Counted from the first letter of the stretch, positions 54,507 to 63,913 are shown. The stretch: DNA of 64,000 nucleotides from JBOEGW01 sp050633625 (GCA_050633625.1 JBOEGW010000007.1:401320-465319), one strand, 5' to 3'. Translations and numbers: made by a program. The notes: generated from the letters alone by a model not told the origin.

Positions 54507-54571
54507 CTTCTTTGGTTCCAAAATACCTCGGGGGAGGCTCAAAATCTATTTTGAGCCGGGGGCAGCGCCCC
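54507..54571 (+). repeat. Dispersed intergenic element, copy 3
   Basis: CTTCTTTGGTTCCAAAATA followed by CCTCGGGGG, a 9-bp stem (GGCTCAAAA with TTTTGAGCC, 54536-54557) and a second GGGGC/GCCCC hairpin ending at 54571. Shares the core with the elements at 834 and 26756. Located between the DUF1638 gene and the convergent sufE. Confidence 0.8.
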
Positions 54572-54584
54572 AAATGGCGCGCGT

Positions 54585-54995
54585 TCAACCCGCCTCCGCC
54601 GCCAGCTTTTGAATCCGCGCGATCATCGCTTTCAGCCCGTTTGATCGCTGCGCCGAAAGATGTTCCTCAAGCTGCAAACGCCCAAGCTCGGCGCGCGCAT
54701 CAATCGCCGCCACCTCACCCACTGGCACGCCATTATAAAGCGCCGCCAGAACCGCCACGATACCGCGCACAATCAACGCATCCGACTCACCGCGAAACCA
54801 AAACACCCCATCTTTGATCTCTGGCAGCAACCACACCTGTGACGCACAGCCCTCAACCTTGGTGGACGGCACACGAAACGCCTCCTCCAGCGCGGGCATC
54901 GCCTTTCCCATGTCAATCACATGGGCGTAGCGATCCTCCCAATCGTCCAGAAATTCAAAATCCTCAGCGATCTCTTCAAAGGCTTGGGTGGCCAT
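54585..54995 (-). CDS. sufE: SufE cysteine desulfuration protein
   Basis: A 136-residue SufE: accepts sulfur from the cysteine desulfurase SufS for Fe-S cluster assembly. Active-site Cys50 lies in KVEGCASQVW, and the segment LIVRGIVAVLAALYNG is standard. I start at the ATG giving the normal N-terminus ATQAFEEIAEDFEFLDDWE. No suf operon is adjacent. Confidence 0.93.
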   Translation of the reverse strand: MATQAFEEIAEDFEFLDDWEDRYAHVIDMGKAMPALEEAFRVPSTKVEGCASQVWLLPEIKDGVFWFRGESDALIVRGIVAVLAALYNGVPVGEVAAIDARAELGRLQLEEHLSAQRSNGLKAMIARIQKLAAEAG

Positions 54996-55129
54996 AGCGC
55001 GTCTCCTCGTTTGCCCTTCACCTAAGCAGCCGACCACGAAAGGTCCAGCCCCCGCGCTCCCATGCAAGGATGCGGGTTTTCAAACCCCGCGCCATGGTCT
55101 AATCAGAGATCAAGCAAAGGGAGCACAAC

Positions 55130-55597
55130 ATGCTGCGAGTTCTGCCGCCACTGGCACTTCTTATGGCGCTTAGCGCCTGTTCCGACGGGCTAAGCCTTGA
55201 TCCAACCGATTGGTTTGGACCAAAGGAAGACGTCACCCTTGTGTCCCTCACCCCGGATGGCGGCTTTCCCAGCGATGTTGACCCGCGCGATGCAATCGCC
55301 CAAGTCACTGAACTTAAAGTAGAACAAACCTCCGGCGGGGTGATCATCCGCGCCAAGGGCGTCCCGCCCACGCTGGGGTATTGGGAAGCGGAACTTGTAC
55401 CTGAAAACGACGAAAAACCAGACGGCGGCGTGTTGAGCTATACCTTCCGCATCGCGCCCCCCCTCTGGGCCTCTGCGCAATCCTCACAGCGCGCCCGCGA
55501 AGTCTATGTGGCGCGTTTCGTGTCCGATGCAAAGCTTGCAGGCGTCAGTCGCATTCGCGTTGACGGCGGGCGCAACACGCTGACAGCGCGTCGATAA
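55130..55597 (+). CDS. Hypothetical lipoprotein
   Basis: A 155-residue lipoprotein with the lipobox LSAC after a hydrophobic signal (VLPPLALLMA). The body is beta-rich, with LSYTFRIAPP and VARFVSDAKL near the end, and no recognised catalytic motif. Likely periplasmic-membrane anchored; function unknown. Confidence 0.75.
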   Translation: MLRVLPPLALLMALSACSDGLSLDPTDWFGPKEDVTLVSLTPDGGFPSDVDPRDAIAQVTELKVEQTSGGVIIRAKGVPPTLGYWEAELVPENDEKPDGGVLSYTFRIAPPLWASAQSSQRAREVYVARFVSDAKLAGVSRIRVDGGRNTLTARR

Positions 55598-55661
55598 CCC
55601 CTTTGATTTCAAATCAGAATATCCAGATGGTCACTTGTGGATGGTCGCGAAAGGACTGCCC

Positions 55662-56825
55662 CTAAACCTCAATGACCTTAATGCTTTGGCCCTTTACCGA
55701 CAGGGCCAATTCGCCGTTGCACAGCCGAACAGCATCATTGCCAAACACATCCGCCCGCCAGCCCTTCAACGCCGGAACATCCCGCTTGCCCGCTGCCAAA
55801 AGGTCAAGATCCGCGGCCGAGGCAATCAGTTTTTGCGCCGCCCCGGTTTCCTCGCAGCGCGATTTCAGCAAAACCCGCAATAAATCAGCAAGAGCCGGGT
55901 TGACCTGAAGCTTTTCACGGCCCGTTTTGGCAACCTTCGGCATATCCTCCGGCGCCACCTCCAGCCCGGCTTTCACCGCCGCCAGAATCCCCTCAGCAAT
56001 ATCGCCGCGCCGCGCTTCGCGCAGCAATAGGCGTGATCGGCTCAGATCATTCATATCGCCAGGTTTGGTCGAGGCCAGTTCCATCAGCGCATCATCTTTA
56101 TAGACCCGGTTGCGCGGGATGTTGCGCGCTTGAGCATAGCCCTCACGAAACCGCGCCAACTCGCGCACCACCGCCAAAAACCGCCCTGAGGTCGTGCGCG
56201 TTTTCAACCGGCGCCACGCCTCGCTTGGCTCAATCCGATAGGTCGTGGGCTGGGTCAGAACGCCAAGCTCCTCCTCCACCCATTTCCCGCGGCCAGATCG
56301 CTTCAATTCCGCCGCCAAATGCTCATAGATTTCGCGCAAAAACGTAACATCCCCAATGGCATAGGTCTTCTGCGCATCGGTCAATGGGCGGCGTGACCAA
56401 TCGGTAAACCGGGAGGATTTATCAAGTGGCTGTTTGCAGATCTTGCGCACAAGCGTCTCATAGCCGACCTGATCGCCAAAACCGCAAACCATCGCCGCGA
56501 CCTGCGTGTCAAACAAGGGTTTCGGGAACACATCCGCATCAAAATAGAAAATTTCCAAGTCCTGACGCGCCGCATGAAACACCTTCACAACACCTTCGTC
56601 GCGAAACAGCTCATAAAGTGGCTCCAGCGAAATCCCCTCGGCCAAAGGGTCCACCAAGACAGCGTCCGCCGCGTCATCCTCGCCAGCAAATGCCAATTGA
56701 ACCAAACACAATTTCGAATAATACGTCCGTTCCCGCAGGAATTCGGTGTCCACAGTCACATATGGATAGGCGGCGGCGCGGGTGCAGTACTCGGCCAAAG
56801 CCTCGGTCGTGGTAATCGTTTTCAT
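55662..56825 (-). CDS. rnd: Ribonuclease D
   Basis: 3'-5' exoribonuclease of tRNA maturation, 387 residues. The exonuclease motifs are VDTEFLRE (Asp, Glu), VFHAARQDLEI and YAIGDVTFLREIY; a HRDC domain follows (residues ~210-290). The gene order rnd-purN-purM on one strand is preserved, with purN and purM overlapping upstream. Confidence 0.95.
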   Translation of the reverse strand: MKTITTTEALAEYCTRAAAYPYVTVDTEFLRERTYYSKLCLVQLAFAGEDDAADAVLVDPLAEGISLEPLYELFRDEGVVKVFHAARQDLEIFYFDADVFPKPLFDTQVAAMVCGFGDQVGYETLVRKICKQPLDKSSRFTDWSRRPLTDAQKTYAIGDVTFLREIYEHLAAELKRSGRGKWVEEELGVLTQPTTYRIEPSEAWRRLKTRTTSGRFLAVVRELARFREGYAQARNIPRNRVYKDDALMELASTKPGDMNDLSRSRLLLREARRGDIAEGILAAVKAGLEVAPEDMPKVAKTGREKLQVNPALADLLRVLLKSRCEETGAAQKLIASAADLDLLAAGKRDVPALKGWRADVFGNDAVRLCNGELALSVKGQSIKVIEV

Positions 56826-56944
56826 TGTCTGCTCTTTACGGCTAGACCGCCAAAATTGACGGGATTTGAAGGGTTTTAATCAAGAAAGGCAGGAAAAGGA
56901 AGTGATGCGCAGAAAATGGTGCAAAACATCGCGCCACGCGCTCT

Positions 56945-57538
56945 TTAGAGGGTCAACATCTCATCGCATTGCCCCTCGGCAAAGGCGCGCAGAACTGCCG
57001 GATATAGCTTATGTTCCACCGGCAAGACCCGCGCGGCCAGTGTCTCGGAGGTGTCACCGGGCAAAATCGCAACCCGCGCTTGGCCCAACACGCGGCCCCC
57101 GTCCAATTCAGCAGTAACCTCATGAACAGAACAGCCCGCCGCCTCATCCCCGGCTTCAATCGCCCGCGCATGGGTGTGCAGGCCCTTGTACTTGGGCAAG
57201 AGAGACGGGTGAATGTTGAGCATCCGCCCGGCGTAATGGGTGATGAATTTCGGGGTCAAAATCCGCATGAACCCTGCCAAACAGAGAATATCCGGCGCGC
57301 TAGCGTCAATCCTCTCAATCAAGGCCGCCTCGAAGGCTTCGCGGTCCTTGCCAAAGGGTTTGTGCTCGACAACAGCCGTGTCAATGCCCAGTGCGCGCGC
57401 CTTCTCCAGCCCGCCCGCATCCGCCACATTGGACAGCACCAAACAGGGGCGCGCCGGGAAATCCGCCTCCATGGCCCGCGCCAGCGCCACCATATTCGAG
57501 CCGCCCCCCGAAATCAGGATGGCAACCCGTTTTGTCAT
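56945..57538 (-). CDS. purN: Phosphoribosylglycinamide formyltransferase
   Basis: 10-formyltetrahydrofolate-dependent GAR transformylase of purine synthesis, 197 residues. ILISGGGSNM is the phosphate-binding loop; MRILTPKFITHYAGRMLNIHPSLLPKY contains the catalytic Asn/His, and the Asp lies in the following SVHEVTAELDGG. Overlaps purM by four bases (ATGA). Confidence 0.96.
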   Translation of the reverse strand: MTKRVAILISGGGSNMVALARAMEADFPARPCLVLSNVADAGGLEKARALGIDTAVVEHKPFGKDREAFEAALIERIDASAPDILCLAGFMRILTPKFITHYAGRMLNIHPSLLPKYKGLHTHARAIEAGDEAAGCSVHEVTAELDGGRVLGQARVAILPGDTSETLAARVLPVEHKLYPAVLRAFAEGQCDEMLTL

Positions 57539-58584
57539 GTGAGGCTACCCAGGTATTTGACGCCTTCGCCGGGCTGGACCCGACCAATCTGAACAACCTT
57601 TTCCCCAGCATCTTCAAGGGCCTTGCGCACAGACTTCACCTCGGTAGAGCGCACGGAAAGCACCATGCCGATTCCGGAATTGAAGGTTTTGAGCAGGTCT
57701 TCTTGGCTCATATTGCCAGTGTCCACCAACCACTTGAACACAGGCGGCAGCGCCCATTCATCAAGGTCAACAAGCGCGCCCATGCCCGGCGGCATGAACC
57801 GTGGCAAGTTTTCGGTCAGGCCACCGCCAGTGATATGCGCCAGCGCGTGCACCCCGCCGGTTCGGATGGCCGCCAAAGTGGAGCGGACATAAAGCCGTGT
57901 TGGCGCCAAAAGCGCCTCACCCAGCGAAATATCCGCGTCCCAAGGACACGGGGCTTCCCAGCCCAACCCGGAAACCTCAACCAATTTGCGCACCAGCGAA
58001 TAGCCGTTTGAGTGTACCCCATCCGAGGCCAGCCCCAACAAGATGTCGCCCGGGCGCACGCCCTTTGGCAGCTCGGACCCGCGTTCCATCGCGCCCACGG
58101 AAAAGCCCGCCAAGTCGAAATCGCCAGCGTCATACATGCCCGGCATTTCCGCGGTCTCCCCGCCCACGAGCGCACAACCGGACTGAACGCAGCCCTCCGC
58201 TATGCCCTCAATGATGCGCGCTGCGGTGTCGGTGTCGAGCTTGCCGGTTGCAAAATAATCCAAGAAAAACAGAGGCTCAGCGCCTTGGCACACAAGGTCA
58301 TTCACGCACATCGCCACCAAATCAATGCCGATCGTATCCACGTTCCCGGTGTCGATCGCGATGCGCAGCTTGGTGCCAACCCCATCGGTCGCCGCCACCA
58401 GAATCGGGTCTTTATAGCCAGCGCCTTTCAGGTCAAACAACGCGCCAAAGCCCCCAAGCCCCGCCATCACACCGGGACGGTTCGAGCGGCGTGCGGCGGG
58501 CTTGATCCGCTCCACAAGCGCATTGCCAGCGTCAATATCAACGCCCGCATCGGCGTAAGTGATCGTGTTTTTCGCATCAGTCAT
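57535..58584 (-). CDS. purM: Phosphoribosylformylglycinamidine cyclo-ligase
   Basis: AIR synthase, ATP-dependent ring closure in purine synthesis, 349 residues. The N-terminal NxxVERIKP-type segment, VGTKLRIAIDTGN, VCQGAEPLFFLDYFATGK and ALVGGETAEMPGMY are the family landmarks. First gene of the purM-purN unit. Confidence 0.96.
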   Translation of the reverse strand: MTDAKNTITYADAGVDIDAGNALVERIKPAARRSNRPGVMAGLGGFGALFDLKGAGYKDPILVAATDGVGTKLRIAIDTGNVDTIGIDLVAMCVNDLVCQGAEPLFFLDYFATGKLDTDTAARIIEGIAEGCVQSGCALVGGETAEMPGMYDAGDFDLAGFSVGAMERGSELPKGVRPGDILLGLASDGVHSNGYSLVRKLVEVSGLGWEAPCPWDADISLGEALLAPTRLYVRSTLAAIRTGGVHALAHITGGGLTENLPRFMPPGMGALVDLDEWALPPVFKWLVDTGNMSQEDLLKTFNSGIGMVLSVRSTEVKSVRKALEDAGEKVVQIGRVQPGEGVKYLGSLT

Positions 58585-58652
58585 GGCAGCCCCCGTTTGC
58601 TTGGCGATGAGGTAGCCCAGCGCGCGCCAAGATGCAACGGGCTTGGCCTCTC

Positions 58653-58678
58653 TTGACCCGCGCGTATGCCGTGATAAT
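58653..58678 (+). promoter_or_regulatory. Candidate promoter of tRNA-Ile2
   Basis: TTGACC at 58653 and GATAAT at 58673 precede the tRNA by 14 bases. The spacing of 14 is short, so another pairing may be the real one. Confidence 0.35.
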
Positions 58679-58691
58679 CCTGCGCCCAGGT

Positions 58692-58767
58692 GGGCCTGTA
58701 GCTCAACGGTTAGAGCAGGGCGCTCATAACGCCTTGGTTGGGGGTTCGAATCCCTCCGGGCCTACCA
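58692..58767 (+). tRNA. tRNA-Ile2 (anticodon CAT)
   Basis: A full 76-base cloverleaf with encoded CCA: seven-base acceptor stem (first pair G-U), D arm GCTC...GAGC, anticodon loop with CAT at 58725-58727, T arm with TTCGAAT. The anticodon alone fits Met, but the AGAGCAGG...CTCATAA...CTTGG pattern and T-arm resemble the E. coli tRNA-Ile2 whose C34 becomes lysidine through TilS. Confidence 0.85.
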
Positions 58768-59096
58768 ATTCACGACCTCATTGGGAGAGCGCCGCCCTGC
58801 CCTCGACTGGCCTTATCGCTGGCCTTTTGTGCCTGAACCCTGCGACGGCTCTCGCGTCTGCCGCCCATGCCAGCCCTGTGCCAGCCCTGCGCCCGCAACT
58901 GTCCCTCTTTTGGTCTCACAATCGGGTCACACACACCTTCACCCCCCGTCTGACCACGGCCAGTGCCTACTCATAGGGATACTGTCTAAAAGAACAGGGA
59001 ATACCAAATCTTAAGAAATCGCCCGCTAGAAAGCCTCATCCGCCCCGACTCGGCGGAACCGTAAATCACGAGTAATTCTTGTAAGGAGGCTCCCCG
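58768..59096. other. Intergenic stretch between tRNA-Ile2 and the chemotaxis receptor
   Basis: About 330 bases without a supported gene. The last third is relatively A/T-rich and carries the ribosome site AAGGAGG at 59082-59088 of the receptor; I see no convincing promoter, repeat or hairpin. Confidence 0.5.
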
Positions 59097-62090
59097 GTGA
59101 AAGCCAAAATGTCGCTGAGAATCGCACAAAAACTTCCCCTCATCATCCTAGGTGTCGCTGCGCTCGCCATCATTTCCACTGCCCTTGCCGGATACCATCA
59201 ATCGCGACAAACCGTGCTCAAAGAGGCCGATGCCAAACTCTTGGCCCTCACCTCCAATCAAGCAGCGCGCGTCGAGGTTTTACTAGATGACATCGCCTCT
59301 GATTTGTCGGTCCAATCCAGCAATATTGCCGTGAGCGAGGCCTTGGACGCTTTTTCGCATGCCTTTCGCTCCCTGCCCAACACCCCCAAAGGCCTGCAAC
59401 GCGCCTATATCGAACAAAACCCCTATCCCGCCGGCGAAAAAGACAAGCTCGTCGAAGGACGCGGCCAGCCCGACTATGACGCGATCCATGCGAAATATCA
59501 TGGGTTTCTCGACCAGCTTCAGAATGTGAACGGATATTACGATGTGTTCTTGATCGATCTTGAGGGCAACATCGTGTACTCGGTGTTTAAGGAAGCGGAT
59601 TTTGCCACCAATTTGATGACCGGGAAATGGCGCGACTCTGGTCTTGCTCGCGTGTTTCGAGCTGCCAAAAACCTGCGCCCGAACGCCCCTCCGGCCTTTG
59701 ATGATTTCGCCCCCTATACCCCCAGCGCCGAGGCCCCTGCCGCCTTTGTGGCGCGGCCTGTGTTTGCGCCAGATGGGCGGCGATTGGGGGTTCTGGCCTA
59801 TCAAATGCCAGTGGAAGCGCTCAATGAGGTTGCAAATGCGGCCACTGGGCTTGGCGACACTGGCTATAGCTATCTGGTCGGCTCAGATGGGCTGCTCCGC
59901 TCCGATATGCCAGCAACCGCCCAAGATGACATCCTCACAACCAAAGTCACGAACCCAAATTTGATCCCCGCGCTGCGTGGGGAAACAGGTCAAAGCCAGT
60001 TCATTGATTTTGCTGGCACTAAGGTCGCCGCGATTTTTGCGCCAATTCGCGTTTACGATCAAACCTGGAGCATCATCGCCGCGCAAAGCTCGCAAGCCAT
60101 GCTCGCCCCCGTGCACGCCATGCGCCGCCAGTTCTTGATCATTGGATCTGTGCTCTTGAGCCTTGTTTTACTCGTTGCCTGGAGTGTGGCTCGGTCCATC
60201 ACCAAGCCTTTGGAAGCCGTCAATGAGGCCATGGCCCGCATCGCAGCCGATGAGTTGCACACCGAGGTTCCGGCCCAAACGCGCCCCGACGAAATCGGAG
60301 AAATTGCGCAGACACTCGAAGAGTTTCGCGGGGCGCTGTTGACCTTTCGCAGCGTCGCCCGCGAAGCCTTGTTCAAAAGTTCGGCTTTCGGGCAGGCGAG
60401 CTGTGCCATGTTGATGGTCGATCAGGATTTCAACGTGGTCTATGCCAATGATGCGCTCACCGATTTGATGGCGTTTCGTGGCGAAGCCTTTGAGGCCATT
60501 ACCGGCACCCGAAACGCCCAAGAGCTGATCGGCATGAATATGGATCAATTCCACGCTTTGCCCGAACAGGCCCGCGCCCCCCTGCGCGATCCTGCCAATT
60601 TGCCCTATCAAACTGTGATGCAGGTGGGCGGCTCGTATTTCAACCTTTCGGTCAATGGTGTGACCTCCGATGAAGGGGAGATTGTTGGCTACCTTGTGGA
60701 GTGGCAAAACCAAACAAAAGCGCTGCGCGATGCGTCGATCATGGCCGCGCTAGACGCCACAGCCGCGCGTATTGAGCTTGGTGCGGACGGCCGTATCCAA
60801 TGGGCCAATACCTTTGTTTGCAAAACGCTTGGCGTTGAAGTGAAGGACTTGCTGGGCAAACCCGGCACCATGATCCTCACCCCTGCCGCCGATAGTTTTG
60901 GCGCGGCTGACGTCAACGACCTCATGGCGCGCGGGGAGCATCTCGCCGGGGTTTGCGGCTTGCATTACGGCACTGCGTCGATGGATCTGGACCTCCAAAT
61001 GGTGCCCGTTGTTGATCCACTTGGCCGCTCAAATGGGGTCGTCATACTCGGGCATGACGTCACCAAAGCGCGCCAAATCATTGCCAAAGCTGAAGCCGAA
61101 CAGGCGATCACAACCGCCGAACAGACAGTTGTGGTGGACGCCTTGCGAGCGGGGCTTGCGCATCTGGCTGAAGGCGACTTCACAGCGCGCATCACTGCCG
61201 ATTTTGCCAAGCGTTACGAGGGGTTGCGCCATGACTTCAACGCCGCCACCGCCAAGCTGGAAAGCACAATTGAAGCGATCACGCACAGCGCGGGCGCGAT
61301 TGATGATGGGACGTCTGAAATTTCGGATGCCGCCATTGCCTTGTCTCGGCGCACCGAGGCCCAAGCCGCCACTCTAGAACAAACAGCCGCCGCGCTGGAC
61401 CAGATCACCGCCTCCGTCAAAACCGCCTCCGAGGGCGCCGATGACGCCGCGCGCATGGTTTCGAGCACACGACAATCTGTCGAGGCGAGTGGCAGTGTTG
61501 TCGAAGATGCTGTCCAAGCGATGGGCGAAATCGAACGGTTCTCCGGCGAAATTGAGAAAATCAGCGGCGTGATTGATGACATCGCCTTTCAAACCAACCT
61601 GCTGGCGCTCAATGCCGGGGTCGAGGCGGCGCGTGCGGGCGAAAGTGGGCGCGGCTTTGCGGTCGTCGCCTCCGAAGTGCGTGCGCTCGCCCAGCGCTCC
61701 TCAGATGCGGCCCGCGAAATCAACGCTTTGATCAGCTCGTCAGGCGCGCAGATTGAGCGCGGCGTGGGTCTGGTGTCGCAAACAGGTCAGGTTTTGCAAG
61801 ATATGATGGCCTCAATCGGCAAGATTTCCGACAGCGTCTCTGACATCGCCAATAGCGCCAATGAACAGTCGGTTGGGTTGCGCGAAATCAATGTCGCCGT
61901 CAATAACCTCGACCAAACCACGCAGAAAAACGCGGCAATGTTTGAAGAAACCAGCGCCGCCACCGTGACCCTCGCCCATGAGGCGGGGCATCTCACCAGC
62001 TCGATGTCGCAGTTTCGCATCAGCTCAGCCTCCGAGGGAGCGATCAGGCTGAGACAAGGGACTGATGCGCGCGCCGATCTGGTCGCTTGA
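59097..62090 (+). CDS. Methyl-accepting chemotaxis protein, long form
   Basis: Inner-membrane receptor of 997 residues with a GTG start behind AAGGAGG at good spacing. Helix 1 (about residues 12-31), a periplasmic Cache-type sensor to about residue 345, helix 2 (about 348-368), HAMP, two PAS-like domains (about 430-540 and 555-660), a second HAMP-like segment near 680-725, and a methyl-accepting signalling hairpin with DIAFQTNLLALNAGVEAARAGESGRGFAVVA. The C-terminus has no NWETF-type CheR tether. The ligand is unknown. Confidence 0.93.
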   Translation: MKAKMSLRIAQKLPLIILGVAALAIISTALAGYHQSRQTVLKEADAKLLALTSNQAARVEVLLDDIASDLSVQSSNIAVSEALDAFSHAFRSLPNTPKGLQRAYIEQNPYPAGEKDKLVEGRGQPDYDAIHAKYHGFLDQLQNVNGYYDVFLIDLEGNIVYSVFKEADFATNLMTGKWRDSGLARVFRAAKNLRPNAPPAFDDFAPYTPSAEAPAAFVARPVFAPDGRRLGVLAYQMPVEALNEVANAATGLGDTGYSYLVGSDGLLRSDMPATAQDDILTTKVTNPNLIPALRGETGQSQFIDFAGTKVAAIFAPIRVYDQTWSIIAAQSSQAMLAPVHAMRRQFLIIGSVLLSLVLLVAWSVARSITKPLEAVNEAMARIAADELHTEVPAQTRPDEIGEIAQTLEEFRGALLTFRSVAREALFKSSAFGQASCAMLMVDQDFNVVYANDALTDLMAFRGEAFEAITGTRNAQELIGMNMDQFHALPEQARAPLRDPANLPYQTVMQVGGSYFNLSVNGVTSDEGEIVGYLVEWQNQTKALRDASIMAALDATAARIELGADGRIQWANTFVCKTLGVEVKDLLGKPGTMILTPAADSFGAADVNDLMARGEHLAGVCGLHYGTASMDLDLQMVPVVDPLGRSNGVVILGHDVTKARQIIAKAEAEQAITTAEQTVVVDALRAGLAHLAEGDFTARITADFAKRYEGLRHDFNAATAKLESTIEAITHSAGAIDDGTSEISDAAIALSRRTEAQAATLEQTAAALDQITASVKTASEGADDAARMVSSTRQSVEASGSVVEDAVQAMGEIERFSGEIEKISGVIDDIAFQTNLLALNAGVEAARAGESGRGFAVVASEVRALAQRSSDAAREINALISSSGAQIERGVGLVSQTGQVLQDMMASIGKISDSVSDIANSANEQSVGLREINVAVNNLDQTTQKNAAMFEETSAATVTLAHEAGHLTSSMSQFRISSASEGAIRLRQGTDARADLVA

Positions 62091-62122
62091 TCGATCTTGG
62101 GAAGGGACAGATCAAGCACAAA

Positions 62123-62156
62123 GGCGCGGCCGCGCAATACGCCACGCGGCCGCGCC
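62123..62156. terminator. Strong hairpin after the chemotaxis receptor gene
   Basis: A perfect 12-bp stem, GGCGCGGCCGCG and its complement, around a 10-base loop, 32 bases after the stop. No T run follows, so it is terminator-like but perhaps Rho-assisted. Confidence 0.6.
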
Positions 62157-62218
62157 CACCCCAACCTTAACCCAGGTTCTGACTTGCGTTTTTGGTGAAC
62201 TCAGGATTTCGTGCCCCT

Positions 62219-63148
62219 ATGAACAACAGCCTCCCCCCCGACCTGATGCAAGACGCGCCCCCCGCTGGCGAGATGCAACAGCTTGCCCCCGGTTTGCGGC
62301 GAATTCTCGCCCCCAACCCCTCTCCGATGACCTTTTGGGGCACAAATACCTATGTTTTGGGCGAAGGCGCAGTGACGCTTGTGGACCCCGGACCGGAGCT
62401 GGCACAGCACGCCAAAGCCATCCTGGACGGGCTTCATCCGGGCGAGTCGATTGCGCGCATTCTAATCACTCACGCCCATGTGGATCACAGCCCCCTTGCC
62501 CGCCCCATGGCGGAGGCCGCTGGCTGCAAGGTTTTCGCTTATGGTGGACCGACCGCAGGGCGCTCAGAGGTGATGCGCGCACTTGTCGAGGCAGGAATGG
62601 CCACCGGCGGCGAAGGGGTCGATCAGGGATTCGCGCCCGACATCCCGCTTGCGGATGGCGAAACACTCGATATTGGCAACGGACGCACGATCGAAGCGAT
62701 CTGGACGCCGGGGCATTTTTGCAATCACCTGAGTTTTGCAATGAACGATGTGCTGCTTTCCGGCGATCATGTCATGGGCTGGGCCAGCACAATGATATCG
62801 CCGCCCGATGGGGATTTGACGGCCTTCATGAGCTCATGTGAGAAGCTGCTTGGCCGCAGCGAGGCCAGATATTACCCCGGCCACGGCGCACCCGTCGAGA
62901 CCCCAAAGGCGCGCCTTGACTGGCTTATGGCGCACCGGCGTGGGCGCGAAACGGATATATTACAAGCCCTTAGCAAAGGCCCCGCCACCGTGCCTGCGCT
63001 CGCCAAAGCTATCTACAAAGACACGCCAGACGCCCTCTTGGGCGCGGCCCAACGCAATGTCTTTGCCCATCTGATCGACCTCACAACCCGGCAAAAAACC
63101 ATAGCCACCCCCGCCCTATCCGCCAATGCCACCTTTGCGCAGGCATAA
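62219..63148 (+). CDS. MBL-fold metallohydrolase
   Basis: A 309-residue metallo-beta-lactamase fold protein. The metal motif is THAHVDHS, followed later by TPGHFCNHL and LSGDHVMGW, and GHGAPVE near residue 230. A winged-helix-like C-terminal part (from about residue 245) matches the LACTB2 type, acting perhaps as an RNase or hydrolase. I start at the ATG at 62219; GTG 62195 or TTG 62192 are alternatives because no ribosome site decides. Confidence 0.88.
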   Translation: MNNSLPPDLMQDAPPAGEMQQLAPGLRRILAPNPSPMTFWGTNTYVLGEGAVTLVDPGPELAQHAKAILDGLHPGESIARILITHAHVDHSPLARPMAEAAGCKVFAYGGPTAGRSEVMRALVEAGMATGGEGVDQGFAPDIPLADGETLDIGNGRTIEAIWTPGHFCNHLSFAMNDVLLSGDHVMGWASTMISPPDGDLTAFMSSCEKLLGRSEARYYPGHGAPVETPKARLDWLMAHRRGRETDILQALSKGPATVPALAKAIYKDTPDALLGAAQRNVFAHLIDLTTRQKTIATPALSANATFAQA

Positions 63149-63173
63149 GGCAAAATTTTTCTGCAAAACCCTC

Positions 63174-63202
63174 TGGACGCCCTCAATTCCGGTTGCTATA
63201 TC
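63174..63202 (+). promoter_or_regulatory. Candidate promoter of tRNA-Asn
   Basis: TGGACG at 63174 and TATATC at 63197 are 17 bases apart, each matching four of six consensus positions, and sit 11 bases ahead of the tRNA. Confidence 0.5.
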
Positions 63203-63213
63203 GCCCCTCATGT

Positions 63214-63288
63214 TCCGGCGTAGCTCAGTGGTAGAGCAGTTGACTGTTAATCAATTTGTCGTAGGTTCGACCCCTACCGCCGGAGCCA
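63214..63288 (+). tRNA. tRNA-Asn (anticodon GTT)
   Basis: A 75-base cloverleaf with encoded CCA: acceptor TCCGGCG/CGCCGGA, D arm GCTC...GAGC, anticodon GTT at 63246-63248, T arm with GGTTCGACC. Discriminator G. Confidence 0.95.
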
Positions 63289-63430
63289 AAATCCTCAAGT
63301 AGATCAAAGATTTATGAGACACCTCAGCGAGGTGGCTCAGGGGGCGTTTGGCGTTAGTAAGCGCATAGTAAGCAAACAGTGGCGCTTTGCTCTGCCTTAG
63401 ACACCTGCTATTTTGCGGATGGAGGCACTC

Positions 63431-63913
63431 ATGAACGCAACAGTTTTTTCAGCACTAGCGATTTCCGCGCTTACTCTGAGCGGCGCACCCGCGTTTGCAG
63501 ATTGGCAATACACGCAGTGGGGCATGACACCAGATGAAGTTTTGACGGCCAGCGAGGGCGCGGCCCAGCGCCCAGATATGGCCGAGGGTTTCGGCACGAA
63601 TTTGGTGCACCTCTTGACCGCACCTTACGCCCTTACAGACGGGCAACTACAGTTTAAGGCGCGCTTTGTCTTTTACGATTTCCAGTCTCTCGAGATGGTT
63701 AGTCTTGTGCCTTTCGTCGGAGAATGTGTTTCGGTGTATCGGAGGCTGGAAGAAACCTACGGCCCCGGCGGTCAGCATGGAGACCAGATCATCCGGCTTA
63801 CAAAGTGGTTTGACCGTGAGAACGACAACGTGATTTTCTTCACTGAAATACAGGATACGTGCACGTTAAGTTATCGCCGCTTTCACACACCTATGGAAGC
63901 CGGGGGCTTATGA
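63431..63913 (+). CDS. Hypothetical secreted protein
   Basis: A 160-residue protein starting at ATG behind GGAGG, with a signal peptide ending in APAFA. The mature part begins DWQYTQWGMTPDEVL, a pattern seen in small exported proteins of unknown function, and contains two Cys residues (ECVSVY, DTCTLSY) that could form a disulfide. It lies downstream of tRNA-Asn after a GTAAGC-repeat stretch. Function unknown. Confidence 0.75.
   Translation: MNATVFSALAISALTLSGAPAFADWQYTQWGMTPDEVLTASEGAAQRPDMAEGFGTNLVHLLTAPYALTDGQLQFKARFVFYDFQSLEMVSLVPFVGECVSVYRRLEETYGPGGQHGDQIIRLTKWFDRENDNVIFFTEIQDTCTLSYRRFHTPMEAGGL

Noticed and set aside
58692..58767. tRNA-Met
   Set aside because: The CAT anticodon fits Met, but body features match tRNA-Ile2 better.
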